From the NCBI GenBank assembly GCA_021442155.1, contig JAKCPB010001421.1:1-64000 (forward strand): 64,000 nt of DNA. The letters run 5' to 3'. Numbering within the stretch: the stretch's first letter is position 1; the number at the start of each line of letters is the position of its first letter. The position numbers and the translations under genes were made by a program. Of this stretch, positions 11,374 to 22,316 are shown one piece after another. Origin of the DNA: Cymbidium sinense. Its lineage: Eukaryota; Streptophyta; Magnoliopsida; Asparagales; Orchidaceae. The notes beneath the pieces were generated by a model, which saw only the letters and a program-made list of their open reading frames with translations, did no database searches and had not been told where the DNA came from.

Positions 11374-13904
11374 ACCAAAACCCTAAAACAAACAAAACTG
11401 AACCTTAAACCTAAAACCTAAACCCTAAACCAAGAACCCTAAAAGCTTAAAACCTAAACCTAAACCCAAACATTAACCCTAAAACCTAAACCTAAACCCT
11501 AAACCCTAAACCTAAACCCACAAACCTAAAACCCTACCCAAACCTAAGAACCCTGAGCCACAAACCTAAAGTAACCACAAAAACTAAAATCTAAACTAAG
11601 CTAAATAAAACCTAAAATAAAATAAAAAAAAAATAAAACCAAAATAAATAAAATAAACCTAAAGAAACCTAAAACAAGAATAAAATAAAAAAATAAAACT
11701 AAACTAAAATAAATAAATTAAAATAACTAAACTAAAACCTAAATAAAATTTAAACATAAACTTAAAATAAAATAAAATAAACCTAAAATAAAATAAAATA
11801 AAACTAAATAAAACCTAAACCTAAAAAAAATAAACCAAAAGTAAAACCAAATATAAATAAAATAAACCCTAAACCCTAAACTAAAAGGTAATAAATAAAA
11901 TAAAATAAAATAAACCTAATAAACAACTAAAATAAATAAAACCTAAACTAAAATAAACTAAACTAAATCTAAACTAAACTAAAAAATAAAGCCCAGATAA
12001 ACTTAAAATAAAACCTAAACTTAAACCTAAAATAAAATAAACCAAACTAAAATGTAATAAAAGAAAACTACACTAAAAAATAAACCTAAAGCTAAAAATA
12101 AACTAAAATAAAAACCTAAACTAAAATAAATAAACTAAAATAAATAAATAAACTAATAAAATTAAAACCAATAAAATAAAATTAAATAAAATAAAATTTA
12201 AATAAATAAAATAAACTAAATACACTAAACAAACTAGTACTTAATTAAAAAAAATTAAAAAAAATTAAAATAAAAAAACCTAAAAGATAAACTATAAAAT
12301 AAAACCATGAACCATAATCAGTCCCTAAAACTTAAGATAACCCTAAACCATAAAAACACTAAATCCTAAAATAAAAATTAAACTAAATTAAAAAAATAAA
12401 CATAAACCTAAACTTAAACCTAAAAAATAAACTAAAATATCAAAACCAAAACTAAAATAAATAAACTAAACTAAATAAAAATAAAAAATAAACCAAAATA
12501 AAATAATAAAATAAAATAAAATAAAATAAATAAAAAATAAAGTAAATAAAATAAATAAACCTAAACTAATCACTTTACTTAATTTTTTAAAAAAAACTAA
12601 AATAAATCTAACAAACCTTGACCCTAAACCCTAAATAAACCACAAAAAACCATAATAAAACACAAAAACTAACATTACCCTAACTCTAAACCTAAACAAA
12701 ACTCATGAACCCTACCCTGAGCCACCCCAGGCAACTAAACCTGACCTACCCTACCCAAATCCTAAACCCTAAACCCCAACCACTAAAGCCATAGGCCTAA
12801 AATACAAAAACCTAATACTAAAGATTAAATAAAACCTAAAATAATGATAAAAAATAAATATAAAATAAAATAATAAAATATAAACCAACTAAAACTTAAA
12901 CCTAAACCCAAACCTAAACTTAAATAAAATAAAATTAAAAATAAAACTAAACCAAAATAAAATAAATAAAAAACTAAATATATAATTGAACTAAATAAAA
13001 TCTAAATAAAATAAAATACAAATAAAAATTAAAATAAAATAATATTAAATAAAATAAAACAAATAAAACCTAAACCTAAAAATAAACCTAAAAAAAAAAT
13101 AAAAATAAAAACCTAAAATAAAAAAAAAAAAACCTAAACCTAAAATAACCAAAAATAACTAAACTACTAACATATATTAAACTAAATAAACCTAAACCTA
13201 AACCTAAACCATAAACTAAATAAATAAAATAAACTAAAAAAATAAACCTTGTAATAAGCCTAAAATAAAACCTAAAACTTAAAGAAAAAAATAAAATAAA
13301 ACTAAAATCCTAAAATAAAAATAAAACTTAAACCTAAAATAAAATAAAATAAAATAAACTAAAAATAAAGCTAAACCTAAACCTAAATACTTAAAATAAA
13401 CTAAAATTAAAAATAAAAATAAATAACTTAAATAAATAAACTAAAAGATAAAAACTAAATAAACTACCCCTTTTGCTTGGCTTTAAAAAATAAATATACC
13501 ATAAACCCTAAACCCTAAATCTGGTTCTAAACCCTAACCTAAAATTAACCTAGCCACAACTAAACTGGCCCTGAGCCTAACCACAAACCCTATGACTCAA
13601 TACCACCCACCACCTATCTGAGCCCTGTGACTTAGCCACAGGCAGCCACCCTATCATCCCAAAACTACCACCCTAAACTACTAACCAACCTGGGCTCTAA
13701 ACCTAAAGGCCTTAAACCTAAACCTAAACTAATCTACCATGCCACTATCCTAACCTATCATACCAAAAAACTAAACCCTAAACTCTAAACCCTATCTCTA
13801 AACCCTAAATTCTAAACCCCCAAACCCTAAACTAAACAAAGTAACTAAATAAATTAAAAATCACCCTAAAACCTAGTAAACCTAAACTTAAACCTAAACC
13901 CTAA
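11374..13904 (+). repeat. Degenerate telomere-like and A-rich array
   Basis: CCTAAA-type repeats (11374-11600) pass into A-rich CTAAATAAA derivatives. Boundary motifs lie at 12231-12250, 12560-12596 and 13461-13490. The blocks after the second and third motifs (12600-12800 and 13495-13830) are CCCTAAA-like but drift towards CCCTGAGCC, CCACC and CAGGCAGCC. The last ~70 bases are the GRP 5' flank (AGTAACTAAATAAATTAAAA). No gene is seen. Confidence 0.86.
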
Positions 13905-14362
13905 GAATGGGAAGAACCTTGATGACATGAACATCACTATCAACCAGGCTTAGTCTAGATCTGGCGGTGGAGGCGAAGGCGGTGGCGGCGGTTATCGCAG
14001 TGGTGGTGGGTATGGAGGTGGTGATTGGAGTAGTGGTGGTTATGGAGGTTGGAGGAGTGAAGGAGGTTACAACCATGGTGGTTCCGGTGAGAGATATCGG
14101 GGATATGATGGTGGACCACGCTACTCAAAAGGCCGAGATGATTCTAATGGGAACTAGAGAAATGGAAGAATGGCTGATCCAACCTGCTGCTTATCAAACT
14201 ATGTCTTTACAGTTGAGATGGTTCCACTTATCTAGGGTTTTGATTTGCTCTGCTCATTTTTTATCTATGTCATTTTGTGTCTTAGAGAACTTGGTGTGTT
14301 ACTTGGTTGATGAAATCGAAAAGAAGAAATGTTGAATCTAAATTTGTTCTTTATAAAAAAAA
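13905..14362 (+). pseudogene. GRP retrocopy 6
   Basis: In the original frame (from AAT at 13906) the copy reads NGKNLDDMNITINQA, then a TAG at 13951-13953 in place of Gln, then SRSGGGEGGGGGYRSGG and further GGYGG/YNHGG/GYDGG repeats. This matches the end of the RNA-recognition motif and the glycine-rich tail of GRP7-like proteins, which bind RNA in the nucleus and cytoplasm. The same GGCTTAGTCTAGAT stop occurs in copies 10 and 11, showing shared descent. The 3' UTR and A-tail follow. The 122-codon Val/Met-rich frame at 13967-14335 is the wrong frame. Confidence 0.85.
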
Positions 14363-14560
14363 TGAACAATCCTAAATAAATTAAAACTTGAACCCTAAAC
14401 CTAAAACTAAACCCTAAACCCTAAAAATAAATAAAAAATAAAATATTAAAAGACTTAACACTAAACCCTAAACCCTAAAACCTAAAAAACCCTAAACCCT
14501 ATATCCCCTAAAACCCTAAACCCCATTTGAAACCAAAAAAGCCTTAAATAAACTAACAAA
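14363..14560 (+). repeat. Telomere-like array
   Basis: The GRP 3' flank (TTAAAACTTGAACCCTAAAC) and CCCTAAA-like repeats form this short stretch before the change to the CTAATAA block. Confidence 0.8.
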
Positions 14561-15405
14561 ACTACTAAATAGCTAAAACTAAAACTAAATAATAAACTAA
14601 AAATAAACTTATAATAAATAAAACTAATAATAAATAAAAACAAAAATAAATAAAATAAACTAAACTAAACTAACTAAATAATAACTAGAAATCTAATAAA
14701 CTAATAATAAAAAACTAATTAAACTAATAAACAAACTAATAACTAAATTAAACATAAAACCACACTAATAACTAACTAAAATAAAATACTAAATAATAAA
14801 ACTAAAAAATAAATAATAAACTAAATAAAACTAATAAACTATAATATAATATAACTAATAACTATAACTAATAATATAAATAAAATTAACTAACTAAAAA
14901 CTAACTAATAAAACTAAACTAATTAAACAATAAACCCTAATAAATAATAAACTAAAACTATAATAAACTAATAATATAACTAATAATAAAACTAAAATAA
15001 CTAACTAAAACCCTAAACCTAAACTAATAAAACCATAAAAAATAAATAATAAACAAAATAATAAACTAAACTAATAAAATTAATAAACTAATAAAAATAA
15101 AACACTAACTAAAATTAATAATAACTTACTAATAATAAACTAATAACTAAAATAAACCAAAATAAATAAATACTAAATAACCTAATAAATAAACTAATAA
15201 TAATAATAATAAAACTACAATAATAACTTAATAAATAAATAATAATAATAATTAATAATAATTAATAACTAAATAATAATAAACTAATAATAAACTAACT
15301 AATAAATTATTAAATAACTAACCCAAACTAAATAATAACTAAATAATAATAAACATAATTAATAATAATAACTAAAACTAATCACTAAATTAATAATAAA
15401 CTAAA

Positions 15406-15439
<34 letters not shown>

Positions 15440-16490
15440 TAAATAACCAAAATAACTAATAAAACTAAACTAAACTAAAAATTAATAATAATAAACTAAT
15501 AAACTAAACCCATAACTAAACTAATAAAACTAATAAATAATACTATAACTAATAAACTAAAAAACTAATAAAAAAACTAACTAACTAAAACCTAAATAAT
15601 AATAAACCATATAATAATCTAATAAACTAATAAATAACTAACTATAACTAATAAACTAATAAAAATTAAAAACTAACTAATTAATAATAAACTAAATAAT
15701 AATAAACCTAAAACTAATAATAAATACTAATAATAACTATAACTAATAACTAAATAACTACTAAAAATAAACTAAAACCTAAAATAATAAAAAAAAAAGT
15801 AACAAATAAATAAACATAATAAAAATAATATAATTAAAAACTAAACAATAATAAACTAAAATAATAATAAACTAATTAATAATAATAATAAAATAATAAT
15901 AAACTAATAAAATAAATTAAAATAAAACTATTAAAATAAAATAATAATAAATAAATAATATTAATAATAATAATTATAAAATAATCTAAAATAAAACTAA
16001 TAAAAACCTAACTAAAACTAAAATAATAATATAATAAATAACTAATAATAACTAATAAAAATAAACCATAAACTAAACTAAAAATCTAATAATAAATTAA
16101 TAAACCTAAACCCACAAATAAACTAATAATAAAATACCAATAAAACAAAATAATAAAACTAAACCACTAACTAAAACTAACTAAAACTTAAATAATAAAC
16201 CATAAACTAATAATAATAACTAACTAACTAACTAATAATAATAATAACTAATAAATAAACTAAAACAAAGTAAACCACAGAAATAAAATAAACTAAATAA
16301 ACTAATAAACTAAATCTAACCCCCCCCCCCCACTAAAAACTAAAATAATAATAACTAAACTAAACTATTAACTAACTAAAACTAAACTAACTAAACTAAC
16401 ATAAAACTAATAATAATAAAAAAATAAAACCTAATAATATCTAATAAACACTAAACCTAAAACCTAAACCCTAAAACTAAACTAAACCCT
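14561..16490 (+). repeat. CTAATAA/ATAATAAA low-complexity block
   Basis: About 1.9 kb is made of CTAATAAAC, AATAATAAACTAATAA and CTAACTAAC words, with little CCCTAAA and almost no G. It includes a pure (AAT) run at about 15408-15437 and a run of 12 C at 16320-16331. The word content differs from the CTAAATAAA blocks elsewhere, so it is a separate expansion. No gene, RNA gene or mobile element is recognisable. Confidence 0.85.
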
Positions 16491-16654
16491 CTTATTGAGC
16501 AATTTTGGGATCCCCCACATTCTTGGTGAGTTTTTGAGTGATTTCTCTCTTGGATTTCTTATAGATTGTCAGCCCTGGGCCGATCTTGATTGTTCTTATG
16601 ATGACACCATGACTCATGGCATTGACTACTTGAAATCCATGGGGTAAATCCCTT

Positions 16655-18453
16655 GTGTCGATGGATCCTACTAGGGCATCAGATTTTTTGGGTAGCCCTA
16701 CCTCTAAATTACCTATTATTACTAAATCTTTCAAGGAGGCATTAGCTAGTAAGAATTCCTCCATTGAGCCTCCTTTGAATTTGCTTCATAAGACTTTTAA
16801 AGGTACTCCGATAATTATGATTTCAGATGAGGATATTGAAAGATTAATTGAGCTTTTTGCTTTTTCTTTGATTGGAAAGTTTTCATTTGAATAGCCAAAT
16901 ATGGACGATATTTGTTCTTTTCTTGAAAGCTTAAATTTATCATATCTTTTTCTATTGGGCTGATTGATGCAATGCTTGTTCTGATAAAAGTTTTTAATGA
17001 CCTCGATTACAGAATAATTTTTTCTAGGCATTCTTACTATGTTTTTAATTGTCAAATGTGTATTCTGAATTGGATGCCTATGTTTGATGTTAATGAAGAG
17101 TCTCCTATGTTCCCATTTGGATTTATTTACCTAACATGAGGATTCATCTATTTAATTATCAATTTCTTTATGCTATTGGGTTGATTTTTGGTTGGCCTTT
17201 GCATGTTGATCAAGCAATAGTTGCTTCTTATAGACCGTCCATTACTAGAATTATTGTAGAGATTGATATTACTAAAAAATATCCAAAATAAATTTGGTTG
17301 GGTTCAGAGAAATGTGATTACTTTCAAAAGTTATTTTTGAGAGCTTTCCCATTTTTTGTAATCATTGTAAGATTCATGGGCATGAAATTTTTGAACGCTT
17401 TATTGTTCATCCCTCTCTTAGGAAGAAAATCACTAGTAAGAATTCAATTGTTGAAAAAAATTGATGATTCTCTCAAGTTGGATAATGGAAAATATGCTTT
17501 TCAAAATTCTAATGTTTTGTGAAACTAGATTTATGAATCTTCTGAAAAAGTTTTACCTATTAATGATTTGTCTAATGTGAAAGATAATTTTGATGTTTCT
17601 GAAAAAATTTTAATTAATAATCATGCTTTAAGTGTTTCTTTAGATGATTTTGTTAAAGGGAAGACTTTAGAGGTTGTGGTTAATGATTATAATGGTTTGG
17701 ATGTTGTGCATAAGTCCTTTCATGATGATGGTTGAATATTGTTGATGCTAAGACCATTTCTTCCAATCAGTTGGATGTTGTTTCTCTTTCTCCTATGTCT
17801 TCTTTAGATCATGGGAAAGAGACTATTTCTTTGCCTTCTTTGATTAATAATGGTGGTTAAAAGAAAGCTTCATTTTTGATATTTTAACTTAGTCACGACA
17901 ATCTTTTTTAATTGGTGATCTTTCTTTTAAAAAAAAGATTTAGATACGATAATTCTCTCATTGTGAATAGTTCTATTTCAGTTCAAAATGATGGTTTTCT
18001 ATGGTAGTAATTATGTTGAATTTTGGTAATATGCTATGTGTTTCTAAGGGATTTGAATCTTATTTTAATCCCTTACATGAAGATTATACTAAAATCTGGA
18101 TTACTTCTCTTGCTTCTTTTATGAATGAAGATAAGGAGGATACTCTTTAGATTTTGTTGGAAGGTGAAAATATTGATAATTGTATTTTTTTAATAAAGTT
18201 GTTTTGCTCTTTCTTTCACTTCTAATTTGAAATGCATACTATTGATTTTCCTTTGTCTAATGTTGTGGATGATTCTGAATGCTCTTATTTGAAATTGATA
18301 GCTTTTGATGATCACCGTGCCTTTTATAACAATAATGATTCATTTTCGGATGGAGATTTTTTGGAGAATGGACATGGTTATAAAACTATTTATAAGAAGA
18401 AAAAGTTTTCATATTTATGCCCCTCCTCACTTGCCGAGGGTAACTCATTTTAA
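16655..18453 (+). pseudogene. LINE-B ORF1 (gag-like, zinc knuckle), decayed
   Basis: This is the nucleic-acid-binding ORF1 protein of an L1-type LINE. The first open part (16655-16894) contains TSKLPIITKSFKEAL and ISDEDIERLIELFAFSLIGK, like LINE-C ORF1. After a stop, the similarity goes on as PNMDDICSFLESLNLSYLF. A zinc-knuckle-like CX2CX4HX4C site is visible at 17357-17398 (FCNHCKIHGHEIFER), with the last Cys replaced by Arg (CGC). Downstream is an acidic, low-complexity region (open at 18232-18453) typical of ORF1 C-termini. Many stops and frameshifts make it non-coding today. The real start codon cannot be fixed. Confidence 0.75.
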
Positions 18454-19752
18454 ATCTTCTTGGAAATAATCTCTCTATCTTGGGAGGTTTTTGCCTTTTT
18501 TTTTTTTCTATTGGCTGAGCTTTTGTTGTGTGTTTTCTTGTTATCTAGAGTATTGGCTTCTTGGCTAATTTTCCTCCTTTTAGCTTGGGATTTCTAGCTT
18601 CCTTGGTGAGTTTTGGTGTTGAGTTTTTTTGGTGCCCTTTGGTGGTTGGTTTTGTGCTAGTGGCTTTGTTCCTATTGCCTTTCTTTGGTTGGTTCTTTTG
18701 CTCTCTTTGTTGGTGGTAGGTTGGGCCTTTTGTCCTTGGCATGTGGTTTGTCCATTGGCTAGTTGTTTCTCTAGCTATTTATTTTATCTATTGCTAGCCT
18801 TCATATTTTTTTTTTGTTGGTTGGTTTGGTCCACTTGCTCTTTCCTGAGCTATTTTTCTTGGGTGCTCTGTTGTGTGGCTACTTTGTTTGTTGTTTCCTT
18901 TCCTTTGGTTGGTGCCTTGGTGGCTTTGGTGTGTTGTTGTGCTCTTTGGCTTGGTGGCTTTGGATTGGTATTGTTGTGGGCACTGTTAGCTTTGTCTTTG
19001 AGGGCTCTTTTTTTTTTGGGCTGTGAGCTTCTTTTCTCCCTCTTTTTTAAGAGGTGTTCATATTTTGTTTTTTTGGGATTGCCTTATGTTAATTTTATCT
19101 ATTGGTCTCCTCTCTTTTTTTGTTTCCTTAGCTTCACTTTTTGTTTGGCTGGGTGGCTATTATGATAGGTTTATATTTTTCTTTGGTTTGGGATGGCTAT
19201 GATGATATGATGGATTTTTTCCTTGAAATTTTTGTGGCTGGTGACTTTTCCTATTTGTAACCCTTCTTTGAAGTTGGATACACTTAGGATTTGATGCCCT
19301 CATTATTTTGATTATCCTTCTTTTCCTATGTCAACTGAGTTTTTTCTTTATGTTTTTTGAGCTCCTTCTAGTTGAGATTTCTTGCGGTTGTAGGTTCTCT
19401 TTTTTCAGTTGGTCTTTCTTCTTCTTGGAGGCTAGAGTCTTACTAATGGTCTCTTTTTCTTAGATGGTGGAGTTGTTTTTTGATTCTTGGGTTTCCATTT
19501 CCTATGGATCTTCATATCTTTCGAGGTTCTTTTAGAGCTCCGTGGATTCTTCCCCTTTTTTGCCTTTTGCTTGGCTTTCTTAGTTTTGTCTTTGTTTTTT
19601 CTTTATTGCTCTTTGATTTATTAGTTTAGGGACTAAACTCTTTAGGATTCTCCTGTTCTTCATTTGAGCAGTAGTTTCTTTTTTTCTTGAGTTTAGTCTC
19701 TAATATGGTCTTCTTGTACCTATTTTTTTTGAGCAATAAATTCCTTTTAGTT
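18454..19752 (+). other. LINE-B 3' UTR, G/T-rich
   Basis: A T- and G-rich stretch (TTGGTTGG, TTTTGCTTGG, GGTGGCTTTGG) is of the same type as the 3' UTRs of LINE-A and LINE-C. A 178-codon hydrophobic open frame at 18629-19165 (Leu/Phe/Trp/Cys-rich) is best explained by this composition, not by a membrane protein gene. AGCAATAAATTCC lies about 15 bases before the A-tail and could be the polyadenylation signal. Confidence 0.7.
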
Positions 19753-19761
19753 AAAAAAAAA

Positions 19762-20870
19762 CTCTAAACCCTAAACCCTAAACCTTAAACCGTAAAAGCC
19801 CTATACCTTAAAGCCTAAACACTAAACCCTAAACACTAAATCCAAACCCTAAACCCCACAAAAAATAACCTAAACCCTAAATTGTAAACCCTAACCCTAA
19901 ACCCACAAAACCTAAAAATCTAAACTAAATAAAACCTAAAATAAAAAATAAATAAATAAAAACTAAAATAAAATAAAAATAAATAAAACCTAAACCTAAA
20001 AGTAAAAAAAATAAAAATAAAAAATAAATAAAATAAAATAAATAAAACCAAAACTAAATTAAAAAATAAAATAAACTTAAAATAAACTTATAAATAAAAT
20101 AAAATAAATAAAATAAAATAAAAACCTAAACCTAAAATAAATCTAAAAATAAATAATAAATAAACCTAAACCCAAAACTAAAAAAAAATAAATAAATAAA
20201 ATAAAATAAATAAACTTAAACTAAAATAATAAACTAAAATAAATAAAATAAACTTAAACCTAAAATAAACTAAACCTAAACCCAAAACCTAAACCTAAAC
20301 TAATAAATAATAAATAAACTAAAAATAAACCTAAACTAAACTAAAATAAAATCTAAAACAAACCTTAAATAAAACTTAAACCTAAAACCAAAAATAAAAT
20401 AAACCTAAACCTAAAAAAATAAAAATAAAACCTAAACATATAAAATAATAAAATTCAACTAAAAAATAAACCTAAACTAAACCTAAACCTAAAAAATAAA
20501 CAAAATGAAAACTAAACTAAAATAAAGAAACCTAAATATATAAACTAAATTAAATAAAATAAAATAAACATAAATAAAAATAAAAAATAAAACAAACTAA
20601 AATAAATAATAAATAAACTAAATAATCCTAAACCTACGGGTTTACTTAATTTTAAAAAAAACCCTAAACCCTACATCCTAAAACCAAAATGCTAAACCTA
20701 AACCATAAAACTAACCCACAAAAACTAAACCCTAAAGCCTAAAAACAAACACTAAAGCCTAAAATCTGAACCACAAACCACAAACTTTAAACGTAAACCA
20801 AACCCTAAACCCTAAACCCCCAAACCCTAACCACAAAACACAAAAAAGCATTAACCTAGACCACAAACCA
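19762..20870 (+). repeat. Degenerate telomere-like and A-rich array
   Basis: CCCTAAA repeats follow the LINE-B tail directly (19764-19920). A-rich CTAAATAAA derivatives come next, with a boundary motif at 20628-20660 (CCTACGGGTTTACTTAATTT) and another CCCTAAA-like block up to the P0 retrocopy. No gene is seen. Confidence 0.88.
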
Positions 20871-21715
20871 GTTGATAATTTTTTATGAAAGGTGATCTTA
20901 AAGTCGTGAAGAGGTTGCAAAATACAAAGTTGGTGCTCACGCGTGTTGGTCTTATTGCACCTATTGATGTTGTGGTTCCTCCGGCAACATTAGTGCGGAT
21001 CCTTCACAAACTTCTTTTTCTAGGTTCTCAATATCCCAACTAAGATCGGGGTATTGTTGAATTTATCACCGATTAAGCTAATTAAAATGGCGATAAGGTG
21101 GGATCTTCGAGGTACTCCTCAGGGATTAGACCATTCTCTTATGACCTTGTCGTCCAATCTGTATATCATGATGGATGGGTGTTGATCACGAGGTACTTGA
21201 CCTCACTAAACATAATCTCATCGAGAAGTTTTCATTAGGCCTTTCAATGATCACTTCTCTCGCACTAGCCCTCTCTTATCCCAAACTTATTGCAGCACCA
21301 TACATGTTCATCAACGCTTACAAGAATGTCCTCGCCAGCATAATTGCCACTGATTACACATTCCTGTAGGCCAAGAAGGTTAAGCTGTATTTGAAAGATC
21401 TTAGTAAATTTATTGTGGCTACGGATGCTTGGTACTCTTCTTTATCACTGCTCTCTTAGTGGAAGAGAAGAAGGAAGAGCTCTTGAGGAATCTGATGATG
21501 ATATGGGATTCAACTTGTTTGACAAAGCTTTGTTGGCCTTCTATCAAATAAAACTTTATTGTCTCTGGGTGTTAAATTATTTTGTGAAATACTATTTTTT
21601 TGAATTTTTTAATTACATTTTATTTTATCCTATTTTATTAGTTATTAGAGGATAATGCCTTGCATGTTTTGGTAATTTCTTGTTTGTTATGAAATCATTT
21701 GAGTTTAAAAAAAAA
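20871..21715 (+). pseudogene. Processed pseudogene of 60S acidic ribosomal protein P0
   Basis: This is a 5'-truncated, intronless copy of cytosolic P0, the scaffold of the ribosomal stalk that recruits elongation factors. Pieces in P0 order are: GDLK (near 20890), RVGLIAPIDVVV, the SQTSF and NIPTKI region (frameshifted), [56 protein letters not shown], and the eukaryotic P-protein signature EESDDDMGFNLFD (about 21480-21520). The stop after LFD is lost (Lys). A 3' UTR and A-run (21707-21715) run into TTCTAAACCCC. About the first 90-100 residues are missing, and several frameshifts and stops rule out function. Confidence 0.9.
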
Positions 21716-21827
21716 TTCTAAACCCCAAACCCCAAACCCTAAACCTAAACCAAAATTAACTAAATAAATTAAAAAATAAACCTAAAGCCTAAAACCTAAT
21801 AAACCTAAACCTAAACTAAAACCCTAA
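21716..21827 (+). repeat. Telomere-like spacer with GRP 5' flank
   Basis: A short CCCAAACCCTAAACC stretch follows the P0 A-tail. After it comes the ~70 bp flank shared by GRP copies (TTAACTAAATAAATTAAAAA...AACCTAATAAACCTAAACC). Confidence 0.85.
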
Positions 21828-22316
21828 GAATGGGAAGAACATTGACGGCAGGAACATCAGCGTCAACCATGTTCAGTCTAGATCAAGCGGTGGAGGTAAA
21901 GGTGGAAAAGGCAGTTATCATAGTGGTGGTGGGAGATCTCGAGGTGCTGGTGGATATGGAGGTGGTAGTCGGAGCAGTGGTGGTTATGGAGGAGGGAGGA
22001 GTGATAGAGGTTACAACCGTCATGGTGGCAGAGGGACAGATCAGGGATATGATGGTGGATCCCACTACTCGAGAGGTTAGGGTAGTTCTGATGGAAATTG
22101 GAGAAATTGAAGGGCAGCCGATCCGAACTTCTGCTTATGGAGCTATGTTTTATGTTAGAGACAGTTCTAGTTATCTAGAGTTTTTGATTTGGTCTATGCC
22201 TGCTCATTTTTTTTCAATGTCCTCGCTTGTGCCTTAGAGAACTTGGTGTTTTACTTGGTTGATCAAATCAAAAAAAAGAAATGTTGAATATGAATTTTTT
22301 CTCTACTGAAAAAAAA
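21828..22316 (+). pseudogene. GRP retrocopy 7 (best-preserved copy)
   Basis: Reading from AAT at 21829, the original frame gives NGKNIDGRNISVNHVQSRSS, then a glycine-rich region of GGG/GGYGGG/SSGGYGGGRS units, GYDGGSHYSRG and SDGNWRN, ending at TGA 22108-22110. That is 93 codons with a single internal TAG at codon 84 (22078-22080). The first ~14 residues are the last strand of the RNA-recognition motif of GRP7-like proteins (compare NGQ.LDGR.ITVNEAQSR); the rest of the motif is missing. A ~200 bp 3' UTR and A-tail follow. The 135-codon frame starting at ATGGG (21830) is the wrong frame and Val-rich. Confidence 0.88.

Larger units (their letters stand above)
16491..19761 (+). mobile_element. 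LINE-B: ORF1 plus 3' UTR, no ORF2
   Basis: This 3.3 kb element has a 5' leader (16491-16654), a decayed ORF1 (16655 to about 18450), a G/T-rich 3' UTR (18454-19740) and an A-tail at 19753-19761, which runs straight into CTCTAAACCCTAAACCC. The ORF1 is related to that of LINE-C (shared TKSFKEA/V, D-D/V-E-(K/R)-L, FSL..KFS). No endonuclease, reverse transcriptase or RNase H motif is found between ORF1 and the 3' UTR. It is therefore either an internally deleted LINE or a non-autonomous derivative that used another element's enzymes. The left junction abuts CTAAACCCT. Confidence 0.82.

Noticed and set aside
13967..14335. Val/Met/Glu-rich open frames over GRP copies (also at 21830-22237, 44149-44430, 25517-25774)
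   Set aside because: They are the shifted reading of glycine-rich codons (GGT-GGT-GGA). The original frame with NGKN.DGRNI and GGYGGG runs alongside and explains the sequence.
18629..19165. 178-codon hydrophobic frame that could look like a multi-pass membrane protein (also 40802-41352 and 9501-9716)
   Set aside because: They lie in G/T-rich LINE 3' UTRs, where any T/G-rich text codes for Phe, Leu, Val, Trp and Cys. There is no family motif, and they follow a recognisable LINE layout with an A-tail.
20871..21715. A functional ribosomal P0 gene
   Set aside because: The N-terminal third is missing, there are several frameshifts and stops, the final stop is lost, and it has no introns and an A-tail.
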